This document shows, piece after piece, positions 1 to 15,610 of a stretch of 64,000 nt of DNA; positions within the stretch are counted from its first letter, which is position 1, and every line of letters begins with the position of its first letter. Below the pieces are notes generated by a model that was not told the DNA's origin, did not search any database, and saw nothing but the letters and a program-made list of their open reading frames with translations. This DNA comes from Diadophis punctatus similis (lineage: Eukaryota > Chordata > Lepidosauria > Squamata > Dipsadidae). Location of the stretch: positions 46,860,778 to 46,924,777 of the forward strand of contig JALIGW010000002.1 in the NCBI GenBank assembly GCA_023053685.1. Reading direction: 5' to 3'. Position numbers and translations under genes: made by a program.

Positions 1-1130
<1,130 letters not shown>

Positions 1131-1134
1131 GGCA

Positions 1135-1600
1135 AGTCCAAAAACATTAGGGAATGTCTAGAAGCCTGCCACTCTGACAAATTACCCATCAATAGACACA
1201 CAGATGTAAACAACATCTACATATTGTGCAAAAAAGACAATTATCAAGCCAAAAAGGGAACAACCCCCCCAAAACACCTCCCCACCAGCAATCAACACAC
1301 AAATGAGCACAGATTGACTCCAAGATTAATATCAGACCAACAATCAAGAAATAAACAATACCCTAATTAAGGAACTGCCAAGTAAGCTGACAGTAAACAG
1401 CCCAACCAAAGAACTTCCAAGACCACTCCCACCAACCCAGGCAGGACAAGTCATTAGAATATAAATGATGCCTTACTATACTGGTGCTGCTTTACTTTAC
1501 TGGTGATGTTACCTACTTTGGGTATTGAAACATCTGCAAGAAAGCTCAGAGAGCACCAAGGACCCTTCATTTCAACCCTGAGCTACAATTGTAGGTTTAT
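1135..1600. repeat. Probable interspersed repeat of unassigned class
   Basis: The stretch has the composition and phrasing of an old dispersed repeat. A block at about 1527-1563 (GAAACATCTGCAAGAAAG followed by an AGAGAGCACCA-like string) has a looser relative near 31163-31200. By memory it resembles sequence seen downstream of reptile Penelope-like or LINE elements, but I see no diagnostic protein motif. The 61-codon frame at 1503-1688 lies partly in it and is not a credible gene. Confidence 0.35.
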
Positions 1601-1689
1601 TCTGTTTCTTTGCATGTATCATTATAGTCAATACTGTATTTGTTCGCAGTTTAACTCTACTTTAACTCAAAGAAATATCAACGTTTAGT

Positions 1690-3010
1690 TTAATTGTTTC
1701 TTGCCTTTGAGATGCATTCTACGGCCATAGGTAATATTTTAACTGTAGGTTCTTTTACCTAGGGTTAACATTTTAACAGAATCTAAAAGATAATGTGCTA
1801 AGTCTGCCACTTCTGAAGAACTATTGCATGTACCTGGGGGTAGTCAAGTAGCAGAAAGAAAAATGAAAAAGCTACACTGTTAATGAAGTACAGTATGTGC
1901 TGAGAGCATTAGGGCAAGCCAAGTCAGCTTTGTATACAAACGTTTAAAAAACTTTTTACTTAAAAAAAAAAGCTAAGCAATGATATCTTGCGATTTGTTT
2001 CTTTGCAAACTGACAGAAAGAAAATGAACACTGAATCAAAACAGCCCTTTAATCTTCTCGAGAAGATGCAAGTAAAGCTTACAGAAGAACAAGAATAATA
2101 ACTACCCCTCCATTATGAAGTAATTTGTCTTCAGAAGCAATAGAAACAAAGCAGAGTCAAGATAGCTTTTGATTTAAAGGTCAGACTTCGTATACAGTCA
2201 AAAGGATATTTGGAGTCACGTATCATGTGAAATTGCTGGCTTCAATTTTGAATGTGGGTAGATCTAGCAGATGAGTGGCATATTGATGCACTTTATGGAT
2301 ACAATTCAATATCCACTTTGTGGATATTATTCAATAGGATCACATCCTATTCAATTGTATTGAAACTTTTCCTCCACACGAATGTCTAAGATACAGAATT
2401 AAGCTTTTGTTTTATTTTATATTTTACAGATGTCACTTTGTAATCGCCTACATCTGGATTCAATCCAATTCCCTACAGCAAGCGTACTTGTGGGAAAAGC
2501 TGTGGGTGGTATCATGAAAGCTATCTCCTGCCCCATCTTGTTGAACAATTCCAAATACAGATGGCTGTACAAGCAATACGAAGAGATTGAATGAGCCTAA
2601 ATAGCTCTTCTGTCTGAGGGGCAATTTGCATCTGGAACACATGTAACATGTTAGGAATAATGTTCATTCTGCTGATCATAAAGAATAAAGTTTCATAATT
2701 TCTGGACTTTTCATTGGTAATAGATTGCTCATATGGACTTGTCTGACTGAGAGTTAAGAGCACTGGCAAATGATTTACTTTTGCAAATATTCTTATTCCC
2801 TTCCTTTCTTCCAAAGTGAAGCAATTAAGTGGGAAATGAGAAAAGAGATAGATGGAGACTGCACTTTGGTAAAACACCAAGATAATTTTTACCTATTTAG
2901 AACATGATTTTAAAAAAGAATAATCAGTTCATACTTAGCCAGGAATTGCCCTCCGCAAATGTTCAAGGACATGAGATGCCACTGGGTAAGGTTGAGAAAA
3001 GCTCCCCCCC
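1690..3010. other. Unassigned AT-rich stretch
   Basis: No gene or classifiable transposon is visible. A small local repetition of a GGATA..ATTCAAT phrase occurs at about 2296-2365. The antisense open frames at 2460-2880 overlap each other and show no family motif. Confidence 0.55.
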
Positions 3011-3016
3011 ACTCTC

Positions 3017-3049
<33 letters not shown>

Positions 3050-3080
3050 GTCTCTGTCTCTGTCTCTGTCTCTGTCTCTG

Positions 3081-3136
<56 letters not shown>

Positions 3137-3170
3137 ACTCTGTCACTCTGTCACTCTGTCTCTGTGTCTC
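3011..3170. repeat. (CTGT)n/(CTCTGT)n/(CT)n microsatellite
   Basis: CTGT repeats (about 3018-3046) pass into a hexamer CTCTGT array (to about 3098), then CT dinucleotides, then TCACTCTG units. All frames through it are Leu/Ser/Cys low-complexity translations on the plus strand and Arg/Glu/Thr on the minus strand, so they are not genes. Confidence 0.96.
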
Positions 3171-3554
3171 TCTTGTGTTAGATCAAATATTTTCCCATAA
3201 TAATTTTTAACCAACTTCTCTAATGGGTTATTAATGTGTGCGATATAAAATTGAAAGGAAAAACACTGTACTAAATTTCCTGCAGTATCTGAAACAGTTT
3301 AAATCATGAACAGAGAAATGTCCTAAGGATGATTGATTCTATCTGCCAAAAACTGTCTTGTAATCAAATTCATACCAGATCTCTTATGTATTGATCATGT
3401 CAGAAAACCCCATGGTGAGAATTTCTTAAACATTTTACTCCCTTCATTGCCTTTCATGCAAATAAAATTTTCAGCCTAATCCTGTCTTGTAGTTTGGCTT
3501 AATGACAAGAATAATTTGTCAACAACAAGAATTTCTGCCCAATGTTTTTGATTG

Positions 3555-3590
<36 letters not shown>

Positions 3591-3595
3591 CTTGC

Positions 3596-3690
<95 letters not shown>

Positions 3691-3766
3691 CCTACTTACC
3701 TACCTACCTACCTACCTACCTACCTACATACATACATACATACATACATACATACATACATACATG
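3555..3766. repeat. Compound tetranucleotide microsatellite
   Basis: Four tetranucleotide blocks follow one another: (CTGC)n at about 3556-3595, (CTAT)n at about 3597-3690, (CTAC)n to about 3725 and (CATA)n to about 3765. Each block differs from the next by one base, which suggests stepwise mutation and re-expansion of one ancestral array. Confidence 0.96.
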
Positions 3767-3921
3767 CCAAATACGACTCACTCATCACGAAATCTCCAGA
3801 AATGTAAAGCCTACAAATTTGAAGCTTGGCATGTATGTTCCTCTTGGCTTCTAGGTGCTCGCTAAGAAAGGATTTTTCAAAATGACCATCAGATCATTAG
3901 TATTTGTTATACAGTATTATA

Positions 3922-4078
3922 TATTATGTACACTGAGAGCATATGCACCATATGTCCTTGTGTGTCCAAAGACACGTGGCCAGTAAAGAATTCTATTCTA
4001 TTCTATTCTATTCTATTCTATTCTATTCTATTCTATTCTATTCTATTCTATTCTATTCTATTCTATTCTATTCTATTC
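3922..4078 (+). mobile_element. Minimal LINE 3' end with (TTCTA)n tail
   Basis: About 65 bp of LINE 3' untranslated sequence, with landmarks GTACACTGAGAGCATATGCA, CCTTGTGTGTCC and a GGCCAGTAAAG end, is followed directly by (TTCTA)n from about 3991 to 4078. The same 3' end occurs antisense at 54121-54195, again beside the pentamer. This is an extremely 5'-truncated insertion. The link between snake CR1/Rex-like LINE tails and (AATAG)n expansion is known; the exact family name is uncertain. Confidence 0.8.
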
Positions 4079-4084
4079 ACATGC

Positions 4085-4390
4085 TCTGATGCTAAGGATT
4101 TAGACATTCTACTCCCCCTCCCCACCTGAAAAGAACTCTGTTCCAACTGCCAGTTGCCTTATATTAACATGCTCTGATGCTAAGGAGTTACACATTCTAC
4201 ATAAATTTTCAAGCTTCAACCGGGCGTAGGCATGGCCAGCACGTGACTCATCCGGCCTGCGGGCTGGGAGTTTAGACATTCTACTCCCCCTCCCCACCTG
4301 AAAAGAACTCTGCTCCAAATGCCAGTGTCCTTATATTAACACGCTCTGATGCTAAGGAGTTACACATTCTACATAAATTTTCAAGCTTTA
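4085..4390. repeat. 172-bp tandem duplication (about 1.7 copies)
   Basis: The block beginning TTTAGACATTCTACTCCCCC at 4099 recurs at 4271, an offset of 172 bp. Flanking phrases (CTCTGATGCTAAGGA, ACATTCTACATAAATTTTCAAGC) are repeated as well. The 69-codon antisense frame spanning it reflects the duplication and is not a gene. Confidence 0.85.
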
Positions 4391-7214
<2,824 letters not shown>

Positions 7215-7215
7215 T

Positions 7216-7378
7216 CAGGGGTGGGTTGTGGATCCTTTCGCTGCCGGTTTGCTCAGGTTTGCGCCGGGCATGTGTGTGTGCTTTGCACGCACACCCGCAG
7301 CAATCAAAAATCCAAGATGGTGGCGCCCACGGACTGGCACCGACAGAACCAGCTCCATGACATCATCACCGGTTTATT
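7216..7378. mobile_element. hAT-like MITE, GGTGGGTT family (right end degraded)
   Basis: The left end, CAGGGGTGGGTTG, matches the MITEs at 20639 and 59300. Inside, a CACGGACTGGCACCGACAG block and an AAGATGGTGGCGCC string are shared with the 20639 copy. The matching right terminus (AACCCACCCCTG) is missing, so the right border is approximate. Confidence 0.7.
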
Positions 7379-7389
7379 AATGGTTCTAA

Positions 7390-7520
7390 AGATATCTATC
7401 TATCTATCTATCTTTATATACATACATACATACATACATACATACATACATACATACATACATACATACACACACATACACATACACATACACATACACA
7501 TACATATACATACACATAAA
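7390..7520. repeat. (CTAT)n-(CATA)n-(CACATA)n microsatellite
   Basis: CTAT units at about 7391-7412 are followed by CATA units to about 7470 and CACATA hexamers to about 7518. The CATA block is the reverse complement of the GTAT block on the other side of the MITE at 7216. Confidence 0.94.
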
Positions 7521-8234
7521 GTATGTGTGTATATCTCTGTGCATGAATGTGGGAAGTATGTGAGCATTAGAGCTACAATCTAGCTTGAGTGAAGAGTAGA
7601 AAAGATCTGGCTCTCTCTGCAATCTAACTGCAGATGTTTGGTTTGAAATGGAAACAAAGTTGGAAAAAAATATCCACAATTGCACATTCAAATGTTTGGA
7701 TGAAACACAATCAAAATCAAAACTAGTAACAGGATTTTGACAGTTTAGTACATTGTTATCTGCCTTCGGGGATCATTTTACTTTTCTAACAAGACTGTTG
7801 CTACTTTCTTTTTAAATAGAATAATTCATATTTATTTCACATCTCTTCATTCCATTTGTTGTAGACACTTGGAGACAGTCATGATAATGGGCTCCATACT
7901 CTTTCAAGCTTCCAGTTTAGAAGCTAGTACACAAAAGGTCTTTTTAGGAAACAATGGAGGAAATTGCTTGAACCTTCTATACAGAATAGGATCCATCCAA
8001 AATTTGGGTCAGTATTTGAAATTATCAGGTGGATTCATACTTCAAACTTATAAATTGATTTATTGTAATATAACATCTAGGAGTTTCTTTATATGTACAC
8101 ATTGGTTACTTAAAAGGTCACCAAAAGCTTTTCTTTGAAGCACATCTAGAAAGGTTTGTTCTACTGGATATTCAATATACTGCAAGCTTTCTATTGCTAA
8201 TTAACTTGTTGGGTATGAGTTGAAACCAAACACA

Positions 8235-8960
8235 ATTATAATTGATTGTTTGATTTTGTGCCATTTAGTAATTTTCAACTCCTAGTGATCCTGTACATAG
8301 ATTTTCTACCCCTAACCTGTTCATTTAAGTCTCCCAAGAGTGGACTCATCAGCACGGTAATTAAATTCATCCACCTTGCTGCTGGTCATCATCTTCCTTT
8401 CTTTCCACCTTTCCAGCATTTTCCAAATAGCTGGTCTTTGCATAATACAGTCAAAGTAGGATAATTTGAGCCTGGTTATTTGTGCTTCAAGAGTGAACTT
8501 GGTGATATGTTCAATGACCCATTAATTTGTTCTCTTGGTTATTCACGGTATTCTCAGGATCGTCTCCAACACAATAGTTCAAAGGCATCAATGCTCTTCC
8601 TTTTCTGCTTCTTTAAAGTCTAATTTTCATTTTCATACCGTGTTACATGCCATATCATAGTTTGCATGATCTTGGATTTTTTAGGTATAAATACATCACA
8701 GCCATTTGCTATCTTCATGGCTGCTCTATCAACTGCTATCCTGTGAATGCATGTCTTGAATTCTTTTTTCCATTACTATTGATGCTTAATCCTAAAAGGA
8801 AGACACTATGAAGCACTTCAATATCTTCACTGTCAGTTCCAAGGCTGGTTGATCTGCCAATTGTCATTAGTTTGTTCTTCTTTATATTTAATTTTAATCC
8901 TATTTCTTTATCATTCCTCCCACCTATCAAGTTCTGCTGTGCTGCTTCATGGTGGTGATG
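8235..8960 (-). mobile_element. Bov-B-type LINE relic (reverse transcriptase part)
   Basis: The minus strand at 8736-8930 translates to a frame containing GLKLNIKKNK, the block after the catalytic YADD region of Bov-B reverse transcriptases, then a degraded IEVLHSVFLLG part corresponding to the F-x-F-L-G motif. Further 3', at about 8235-8600, the minus strand continues into sequence resembling the ORF2 end and 3' region. Frames are interrupted and no catalytic aspartates are seen, so this is a dead 5'-truncated fragment. Bov-B is abundant in snakes and lizards. Borders are approximate. Confidence 0.7.
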
Positions 8961-9015
8961 GTGGTGTTCCTAGGAAGATAAGCAAAATACCTCATTAGTG
9001 TAGACCAACAGTACG

Positions 9016-9440
9016 CAGGTAGTCCTCAACTTGCAAGCACAACTGGAACCAGCAAAGAATTTGCTGAGTGAATCACACCCAATTTTACAACTTTTTACAA
9101 CTGTTATGTGAATCACACCCAATTTTTTTGTCATGGTTGTGAAGCAAATAACTGCAGTTTTTAAATGAATCACACAGTCATTAAGTAAATTCAACTTTTC
9201 CCATTGACTTTGCTTGATGGATGCCAGCTAGGAAGATTGCAAATGGTGATCACAAGACTCTAGGATGTTGCAACTATTGTACCTTCATGTTGATTAACAA
9301 TTACCTGAATTTTGATTTCATAATTGTGGAGATGTTGCAATGGTTGTAAGTGCAAAGATTGATGTCAAACCTCTTTTTTTCAGTACTGTTCTTACTTTGA
9401 ACAATCTTTAAATAGATGGTTGTAAGTCAAGGACTACCTG
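9016..9440. mobile_element. Foldback MITE, GTAGTCCT..CTTAC family
   Basis: The left end CAGGTAGTCCTCAACTTGCA pairs with the right end GTAAGTCAAGGACTACCTG, giving terminal inverted repeats of about 20 bp. A GTGAATCACACCCAATTTT phrase is duplicated near 9068-9125. Relatives lie at 13667-14781 (split), 31564-31886 and 59978-60685. No coding capacity. Confidence 0.8.
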
Positions 9441-11860
9441 TATATTCCCAGCAGGGTCCCTCAATGTGAAAAGGTCAGCTGCTAGATAAATTAGACAGGA
9501 TACACAACCTGATGAACTTATTCTATTTTATTGTAAGGTTACATTATCAGAATTGCAAGTGTGAAAGCATTTCTATCCCCATATCTCCTTCACATCCCAA
9601 GAAATTAAGAAGACTCTTCTGAATTTCTTGCTCCACCTACAATCTTGTTGTGAGGTTAAGTTGATGAGTTTTTATCGGACTCTTATCTTGGCTGTGTCTC
9701 TTTGCCCTATCTTGCAAGATCATTCCCCCATACCATTACTTCTGCCCAGCTAAAGCAAGCAGGCACTCTTGGGCATCAGCAAAATAGGAAGCAATACAAG
9801 AAGATAAGACTTTTGCAGGCCTATTGATTTTGCACAATTCAGCCTGCCTAGGTACCTGTTCCTTTTTATTATGTTCTTTGTCGTCTATAATACAAAAATG
9901 TTCTGACTCACTAACTTTTTACTGAGTGATTTGAAAGGATGAAAACATTAATCTGATCTTTTGACCAAAATCTGCAATGAAACATCAACACAGGGGAAAA
10001 CTATCTTCAGTGGTAAATAGACTATAACAGAAATCTCTCAGCAGATCGGTGAGGTCAACCATGGGAAATTTCTGCAAACATTGCATTTCTTCTGACTTAA
10101 GTAGAACAAGTATCTCAGAATAAACATATTTGCAAAATTTTCAGGATACCAGTCATAAGTTTAACATTGTCATAGTCCTGTTTGTGTTCAATTTATACAA
10201 GAATCATCAAGTATAACTGGTCCCAGGAAGTGCTAATTTGAGAGCCACCATTTCAAGTAAGGTTGGGCTGAAATCCGCCTTTTAATTTCCATTCTGCCCT
10301 ATTCCCAAAGAGACTTTCGTTTTATCATCAGGGTGCTTGAGAATGTATTTTAAAGTTTCTTCGATGTTTTTAAGCTTTATTGGTAGAGATGACAGACGCT
10401 GCAATTATTGGCATTCTCATGATCTATTACACATCTCACCTCTGAAGTCTTGCTTATTGATCAATTTCCCAATCAGAAAAAAATTACACAGGAAGAGCTT
10501 GCTTCCAGGTGTTCTTTTGGGAGATCTAATTGAAATACAGGCCACTAGAGATGATGACTGTACAATGAAACGCAGGCTTGTCAAACATTTCCTTTTGCCC
10601 TCCTGGAAATCATACTCGAGTATACCATTTTTTAAAATCATGTGAAATTCTTTCTTTTCTTGAAGGAAATTTTAGAAACAGCTGTCCACGAAAATGAATA
10701 GCGAATGATACGGAGTAGGGGGAAAACAAAACAAAATCTTGCTTTTTTCCCTTGAACAGTAGAAATTCCAAAACTAGAGCTTTGCATCCCTTTAAAATTC
10801 CAGGGTTTTAAGGCAATATTTCAGGGGCAAGAGTCTGATTTTGCATTGGAGAGACTATAGCTTCTGTTTATTCAGTCTTAGACACCTTCCTTGTTTGTTG
10901 TTGTTAATACTATTAAATGGTCTAATTCAGTAAATCACTCCTTTCCTCAGGAACCCATTAAGGATAAAATATAAAGCCAATATGTGCATGTCAATATATA
11001 TATGTAAGTTTTGCTACTATGATGCAGAATATCTGCGCTGAGTTAGTCATCAACAAAACATATCTTCTCCAAACAGCTGTAACATCTCAGAGATATGACC
11101 TCAGATCTTTGATTTATGGTGTTTTCATTAGGTCAGGGGCAGTAATTTCTGCTATTCATTCATTTAACCTTATTTGGCTCTAATCAGCAGAGTGGCAATA
11201 CATTCTGGCAATATAAACCAATTCAAGATGACAATATAAAGGAATACATTTATTAGGATTTTTTTTAAAAAAAAATCCTGTGCATCTAAGCTTAAACAGA
11301 TGTTTAGGAAATGTGTGGCTCTCTAGAACTACTCCATTAGACTTTGCCAGCAATATGCAGAAGGCACATCTGATGTGCGAAGTGTCTTTTTGAGACTTGA
11401 AGTCCCACTTCCAATATCTGAATAGGAAAAGCCACAAGTTGGAGTTAGACGCCCCATTGCCTTTTCTGCTATCATTCTGTTCTCCCAGGTGAGGTTCAGT
11501 CAAAGAGCAGCAGAAGAAAAGGCAACAGGGATCTGCTAATTGAACTGAATTCATTGCTCAATGAATTAAAAAAAAAAACTTTGATACCACCAAAAGTGAA
11601 TTAGTAGGCAACCTAGTTTTCAGTTTGCAACCTAGATCCCTTACTTTATATATATATATTATAATTTACATAGGCTTTGAATACCTACATATGCATTTTA
11701 GCATAAAGTGTCATCATTTAGCAAGATGTTGTGAAGTGCTGGGGAAATCAGGAGATTCAGACAGTTCAAATGAGTCTAAAGATTTATTGCGAGCTTAAGC
11801 TCTCTACAAGAATCTGAGCTAATAATGGTCAAGGGAAATTAGCAGGAGTTAACCCAAAGG
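9441..11860. other. Unassigned stretch, no gene seen
   Basis: AT-rich sequence with no recognised transposon or exon. Frames at 10337-10645 (plus) and 10417-10641 (minus) mirror each other and have no family motif. A small ATATATAT run lies at about 10995. Confidence 0.5.
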
Positions 11861-11863
11861 TGC

Positions 11864-12060
11864 TTTTTTTCAACTGGACTTTCTGGTTTTTCTGGTTTTT
11901 CTTTGAAAATGTTTCATCATCCAAGAAACATCTTCAAAGAAAAACCAGAAAGTCCAGTTGCCTCTTGAAAAAAGCAAGAGGGAACAACCATGACCTGGAT
12001 GACTGAGAATTTCCATAGACATTTAGCATTCAAGGTTGGACTTAGATCTCTTGTGGGCAT
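11864..12060. repeat. Hairpin repeat with CATGACCTGGATGACTGAGA head
   Basis: An arm at 11871-11914 (starting CAACTGGACTTTCTGG) is the reverse complement of 11924-11960, with a short ATCATCCAA loop. The left arm carries an extra copy of a 9-10 nt TCTGGTTTTT unit. It is followed by ACCATGACCTGGATGACTGA at 11988-12007 and a CCATAGACATTTAGC end, as in the large palindrome at 55920-56054, so both belong to one dispersed family. Confidence 0.75.
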
Positions 12061-12389
12061 GACTGATGATGCATTTGACCTCAGGGTCAGCCTGGTCATC
12101 TCTTACAGAGGTCATGGGATTGTCGAGAATTTAAGTAAAGTGGCCACTTTAACAGTTTTCCAAAAACAACCCAATTCTCTGATTCAGTTGAATCATGTTT
12201 TAACCTAGGCTCAGCCACAGTAATTGGTCTAATAAATTCAAATACAATGCCTTCTTTGGGTCAAAGATTTTTACTCTCCACATTATGGAAATACAAGAAT
12301 ATGAATATTGTATTTTAGAAGCAATTTCTAACTTTACAATATTGTACCACTATATATATAGATAAAAGGGATACTATAGGAAGGAGGGG

Positions 12390-12545
12390 GGAGAGAGGTA
12401 TTTCTGTGATGGCACCCATGTATGGAATTCACTCCCCAGAGTGACTTTCCTGGCATCCACATTAGCATTGTTTGGGCACCAGATGAAGACCTTTTATTTT
12501 CTCAGGCTTCCGATCTGTCTTTTAAATATCTTTTAATTGCATTTC
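12390..12545 (+). mobile_element. L2-type LINE C-terminal relic
   Basis: The plus strand reads as a degraded WNSLP-like box (ATGGAATTCACTCCCCAG) followed by an F-x-x-x-x-K-T-x-x-F segment and LRLP, the usual end of L2/CR1-group ORF2. Only the last about 50 codons are present and the frame is not maintained. Confidence 0.5.
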
Positions 12546-12783
12546 ATGTTTTCTTTTATGACTGCTAGGCAGTCACAAAGCTCAGCTGTTGATGGCATCC
12601 TTGATCTTGCTGATTGCAGGTTCTGTATTTCTTTCATTGTCAGCTCCAAACTTCACACTAGTGGCCTCAATGGTAGTAATTGGGAATTGATAGTTGGCAC
12701 CATTCCCAATACTGGTTAGGAATTCTGGTAGTTGCAAACCCACCAAATCTGTGGAAAGATTCTTTAAAGCTTTTTCCTCCCTT

Positions 12784-12824
12784 CTCTGTCTCTGTCTCTG
12801 TCTCTGTCTCTGTCTCTGTCTCTG

Positions 12825-12878
<54 letters not shown>

Positions 12879-12912
12879 CCTCCCTCCCTCCCTCCCTCCC
12901 CCCTCTCTCTCC
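12784..12912. repeat. (CTCTGT)n-(CT)n-(CCCT)n microsatellite
   Basis: A CTCTGT hexamer array, then CT dinucleotides, then CCCT/CTCC tetramers. It has the same hexamer-to-dinucleotide order as the array at 3011-3170. Confidence 0.96.
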
Positions 12913-13666
12913 AGTTTGGATGATAAAATGTTACAGAACTTTTACAAGCAAAAGACACACAGCTATTTCTTTTTGACATCAAAGTCCATTTTTCATATTG
13001 CATCTGTCAGTGTCTCCCTATACTATTAAAAATAGCAACTTCCTTTCAATTCCACAGGCTTTGCTTGCTCTTCATAAAATATCAGAATACAGTTTCTCCC
13101 CCTATTAGAGCTACCAAAGCCCATCTACTTCTACCCCTCCTTCTCCTCTTCCTCCAAACTGCACAAAAGTAAATCAAAACACGTGAAGGCTAGAGATACA
13201 TATTTTGCACTAATGTGTTGTTTCAGTATATATCCTGGATTTATGCCTGGATTCGCAATTCTCTTCCTTTTCACCTAAGATACAGTTTCATTTTTTTATT
13301 TGGCAAAATAAATATGGAAAGTTTAGTTACAATTTCTAACTTATTAATAAATGATGGCTAGAATGATCTATTGCAGTACTTAGTTTTACTGTGGAAAGGC
13401 AGTTTTGCCTTATTCTGTAGGTTGTAGATAATGATAGAAAGCAAGAGTATTTTACACTGAACCACCTGGTGCCATATTCTCCTAGTATGTGAATAAGGCA
13501 CTGAAGCAAAGGAACCTATAACTGCAGCTGCTATTGTTTAGGTCCAAATGTACCTATTAACACTTAACACCACCTACAAGTTCTGCTTATTTGTTTGTTT
13601 GATGGTCTTAGAAGAGGCAAGGCTTGACAGTTGTCTGTCGGTCAAAAATAAGTCATTAACATACAA
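12913..13666. other. Unassigned stretch
   Basis: AT-rich single-copy-looking sequence. I see no exon, transposon or RNA gene. Confidence 0.5.
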
Positions 13667-13716
13667 ATAGTCTTGACATACGACTACAACTGAGACCAAA
13701 TAAAATTCCTGTTGCT

Positions 13717-14442
13717 CATAAAAATAAAAGAAATAAACCTTAAGAAATATATATAAAATAAAGAAAATGTAAAAATGGGTAAAAGAATTCAGAGTTGCTG
13801 GAATACCATCCCAAAGAAATGGAGAATGCACTACAAAGGAGGGAAGGAGAGGAGTGAGAGGAAGGAGGAAAAAAGATGAGGAGGGGAGGGGAAAAAGTGA
13901 GGTGAGAAGGAGGAGAGGGAGGAGAGGAGAAGCGAGAAGATTTATTTATTTATTTATTATTTTGTGAGATTTATATACCGCCTCACAGTGCAAGCACTCT
14001 CTAAGCGGTTTACACCAGTAAGCAATGTATATTTATATTGCCCCCAACAATCTGGGTCCTCATTTTGCCTACCTCGGAAGGATGGAAGGCTGAGTCAACC
14101 TTGAGCCGGTGAGATTTGAACCGCTGACCTGTGGATCAGTGTCAGCTAAAGTGGCCTGCAGTACCTGCCTCTAACCGCTGCGCCATCTCAGCTCATAGAA
14201 GAGAAGGAAAGAAAGTAGTAAAGGTGGAGAAGAAGGGAAAGAAAGTAGAAAGGGAAAGAAGGACTATAAGATGGGAAAAGGGATGGTAAAAAAGTAACTC
14301 TGAACTGAATAAAGTAATAAGATAAGTATAAGATATTTGTATAAAATGTGTAATGATTGTATACAAAATGAAATGAGAAATGAAATGATAAATATGTGAA
14401 TTGTCTACATGGAAATAAAAACAAAAAAATTGGTTAAAAAAA
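13717..14442 (+). mobile_element. 5'-truncated L1 3' end with polypurine tract and SINE
   Basis: The insertion is flanked by a direct repeat of TCCTGTTGCT (13707-13716 and 14443-14452), an L1-sized target duplication. It ends in an A-rich tail (ACATGGAAATAAAAACAAAA, then TTAAAAAAA). It contains G/A-rich polypurine runs at about 13838-13940 and 14200-14280, a known feature of L1 3' untranslated regions, with an antisense SINE sitting between them. An L1 ORF2 relic elsewhere (52400-53400) shows that L1 is present in this genome. The class assignment rests on tail, polypurine tract and target duplication, not on a protein motif. Confidence 0.7.
13942..14198 (-). mobile_element. tRNA-derived SINE (GGTTGACTCAGCC family)
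   Basis: On the minus strand it begins with a tRNA-like head: GAGATGGCGCAGCGGTTAGA holds the A-box-like region and CAGCGGTTCAAATC the B-box-like region of a type 2 RNA polymerase III promoter. The body reads GGTTGACTCAGCCTTCCATC and continues to AAACCGCTTAGAGAG, with a TAAA-rich tail. Related partial copies are at 44094-44240 and 62428-62620. Confidence 0.85.
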
Positions 14443-14799
14443 TCCTGTTGCTAAGCAAGACAGTTGTTAAGTGAGCTTTGCCCCATTTTATGACTTTTTC
14501 TGCCACAGCTGTTTAAGTGAATCGCTGTAGTTGTTAAGTTAGTAACATGGTTGTTAAGTGAATCTGACTTCCCCATTGACTTTTCTTGTCAGAAGGTTGC
14601 AAAAGGTGATCACATGATCCCGGGACACTGCAACCGCCATAAATATGTGTCAGTTGCCAAGAGTATGAATTTTGATCACATGACCATAGGGCTACCGCAA
14701 CAGTGGTAAGTCACTTTTTTCACTGCTATTGTAACTTTGAATGATCACTAAATGAACTGTTGTAAGTCGACAGTTGTAAGTGTACATTAATTTGAAAAT

Positions 14800-15605
14800 T
14801 AAAAATACTCCAGGAATAATAAGAGAACAATTGGAAAAGCAATAATAAGGAGTGAGAAATTAAATGTCTCTCTATAGTCAGACCAAAAGCTGTCTGTTTC
14901 CTCCCATGTCCCTCTTCCCCTCAGCTTATACTTAGTTTTACTACCATAGGAAATGGAATTGAAAAGCAATTTCGTTATTTCCAAGGTAGCAATTTTGGGA
15001 AATCCAGTTTGAGGAATTCAGGAATTAAAAAGCTATAGGTCTCTGTTGTTTGAGGATTTTCTAAATATATAGCTAAAACAAATTGTATCATTTTGAGTTT
15101 CATTTCCAGCAAAAGCATTAATAGCAGTTCATCTTTCCACACAAATTTTATATGGCATATCTGGTGGGGTAGGGGCTTCTAGTCTGAAATACTTTTTCAA
15201 CAAAAGCAGAAGTCTTGTCATTTCTAAGGGACCTTTAGATGGCCTTCATTCAAGTTTTGCATGTCTTCTTAAGACATTCATTCTATATTTACCAGAAATA
15301 TTTCTTTCTCAAATAATTTACCTATAAAAACAGGTTCACTGAAGATAATATTGGAGGCACATTTTTTTCCTCATCCAGTCATTGCTTTTTTTGAGTAGAT
15401 TGTTTTAAATTCAGGGTTGCCTGAAAAGAGAAATCATGAAATACTAATGAATAGAGCTCTAAAACAAATAGCTTTCTTTCCATGGAATAGAAAAGCCAGA
15501 GATTTAAAGCAACCGCAGAATTCTTGGTTAAGCATAGCAAACTGAGCTAGATTTATTATACTGTAACCATGTAATTTAGATGTGTTTGCTTTATAATATT
15601 AAGCT
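14800..15605. other. Unassigned stretch
   Basis: No gene or classifiable repeat recognised. Composition is ordinary AT-rich squamate intergenic DNA. Confidence 0.5.
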
Positions 15606-15610
15606 GAAAG

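Larger units (their letters stand above)
13667..14781. mobile_element. GTAGTCCT..CTTAC-family MITE split by an L1 insertion
   Basis: The MITE begins near 13667 (AATAGTCTTGACATACGACT) and breaks at CCTGTTGCT (13716). It resumes at 14443 with the same CCTGTTGCT and runs through its internal landmarks (GTGATCACATGATCCCGGGA, TTTTGATCACATGACC) to a GTTGTAAGTCGACAG end. The two parts join without loss when 13717-14442 is removed. Confidence 0.8.

Noticed and set aside
10337..10645. 102-codon open frame, possible exon
   Set aside because: Mirrored by an antisense frame of similar length, no family motif, ordinary AT-rich composition and no splice context that stands out.
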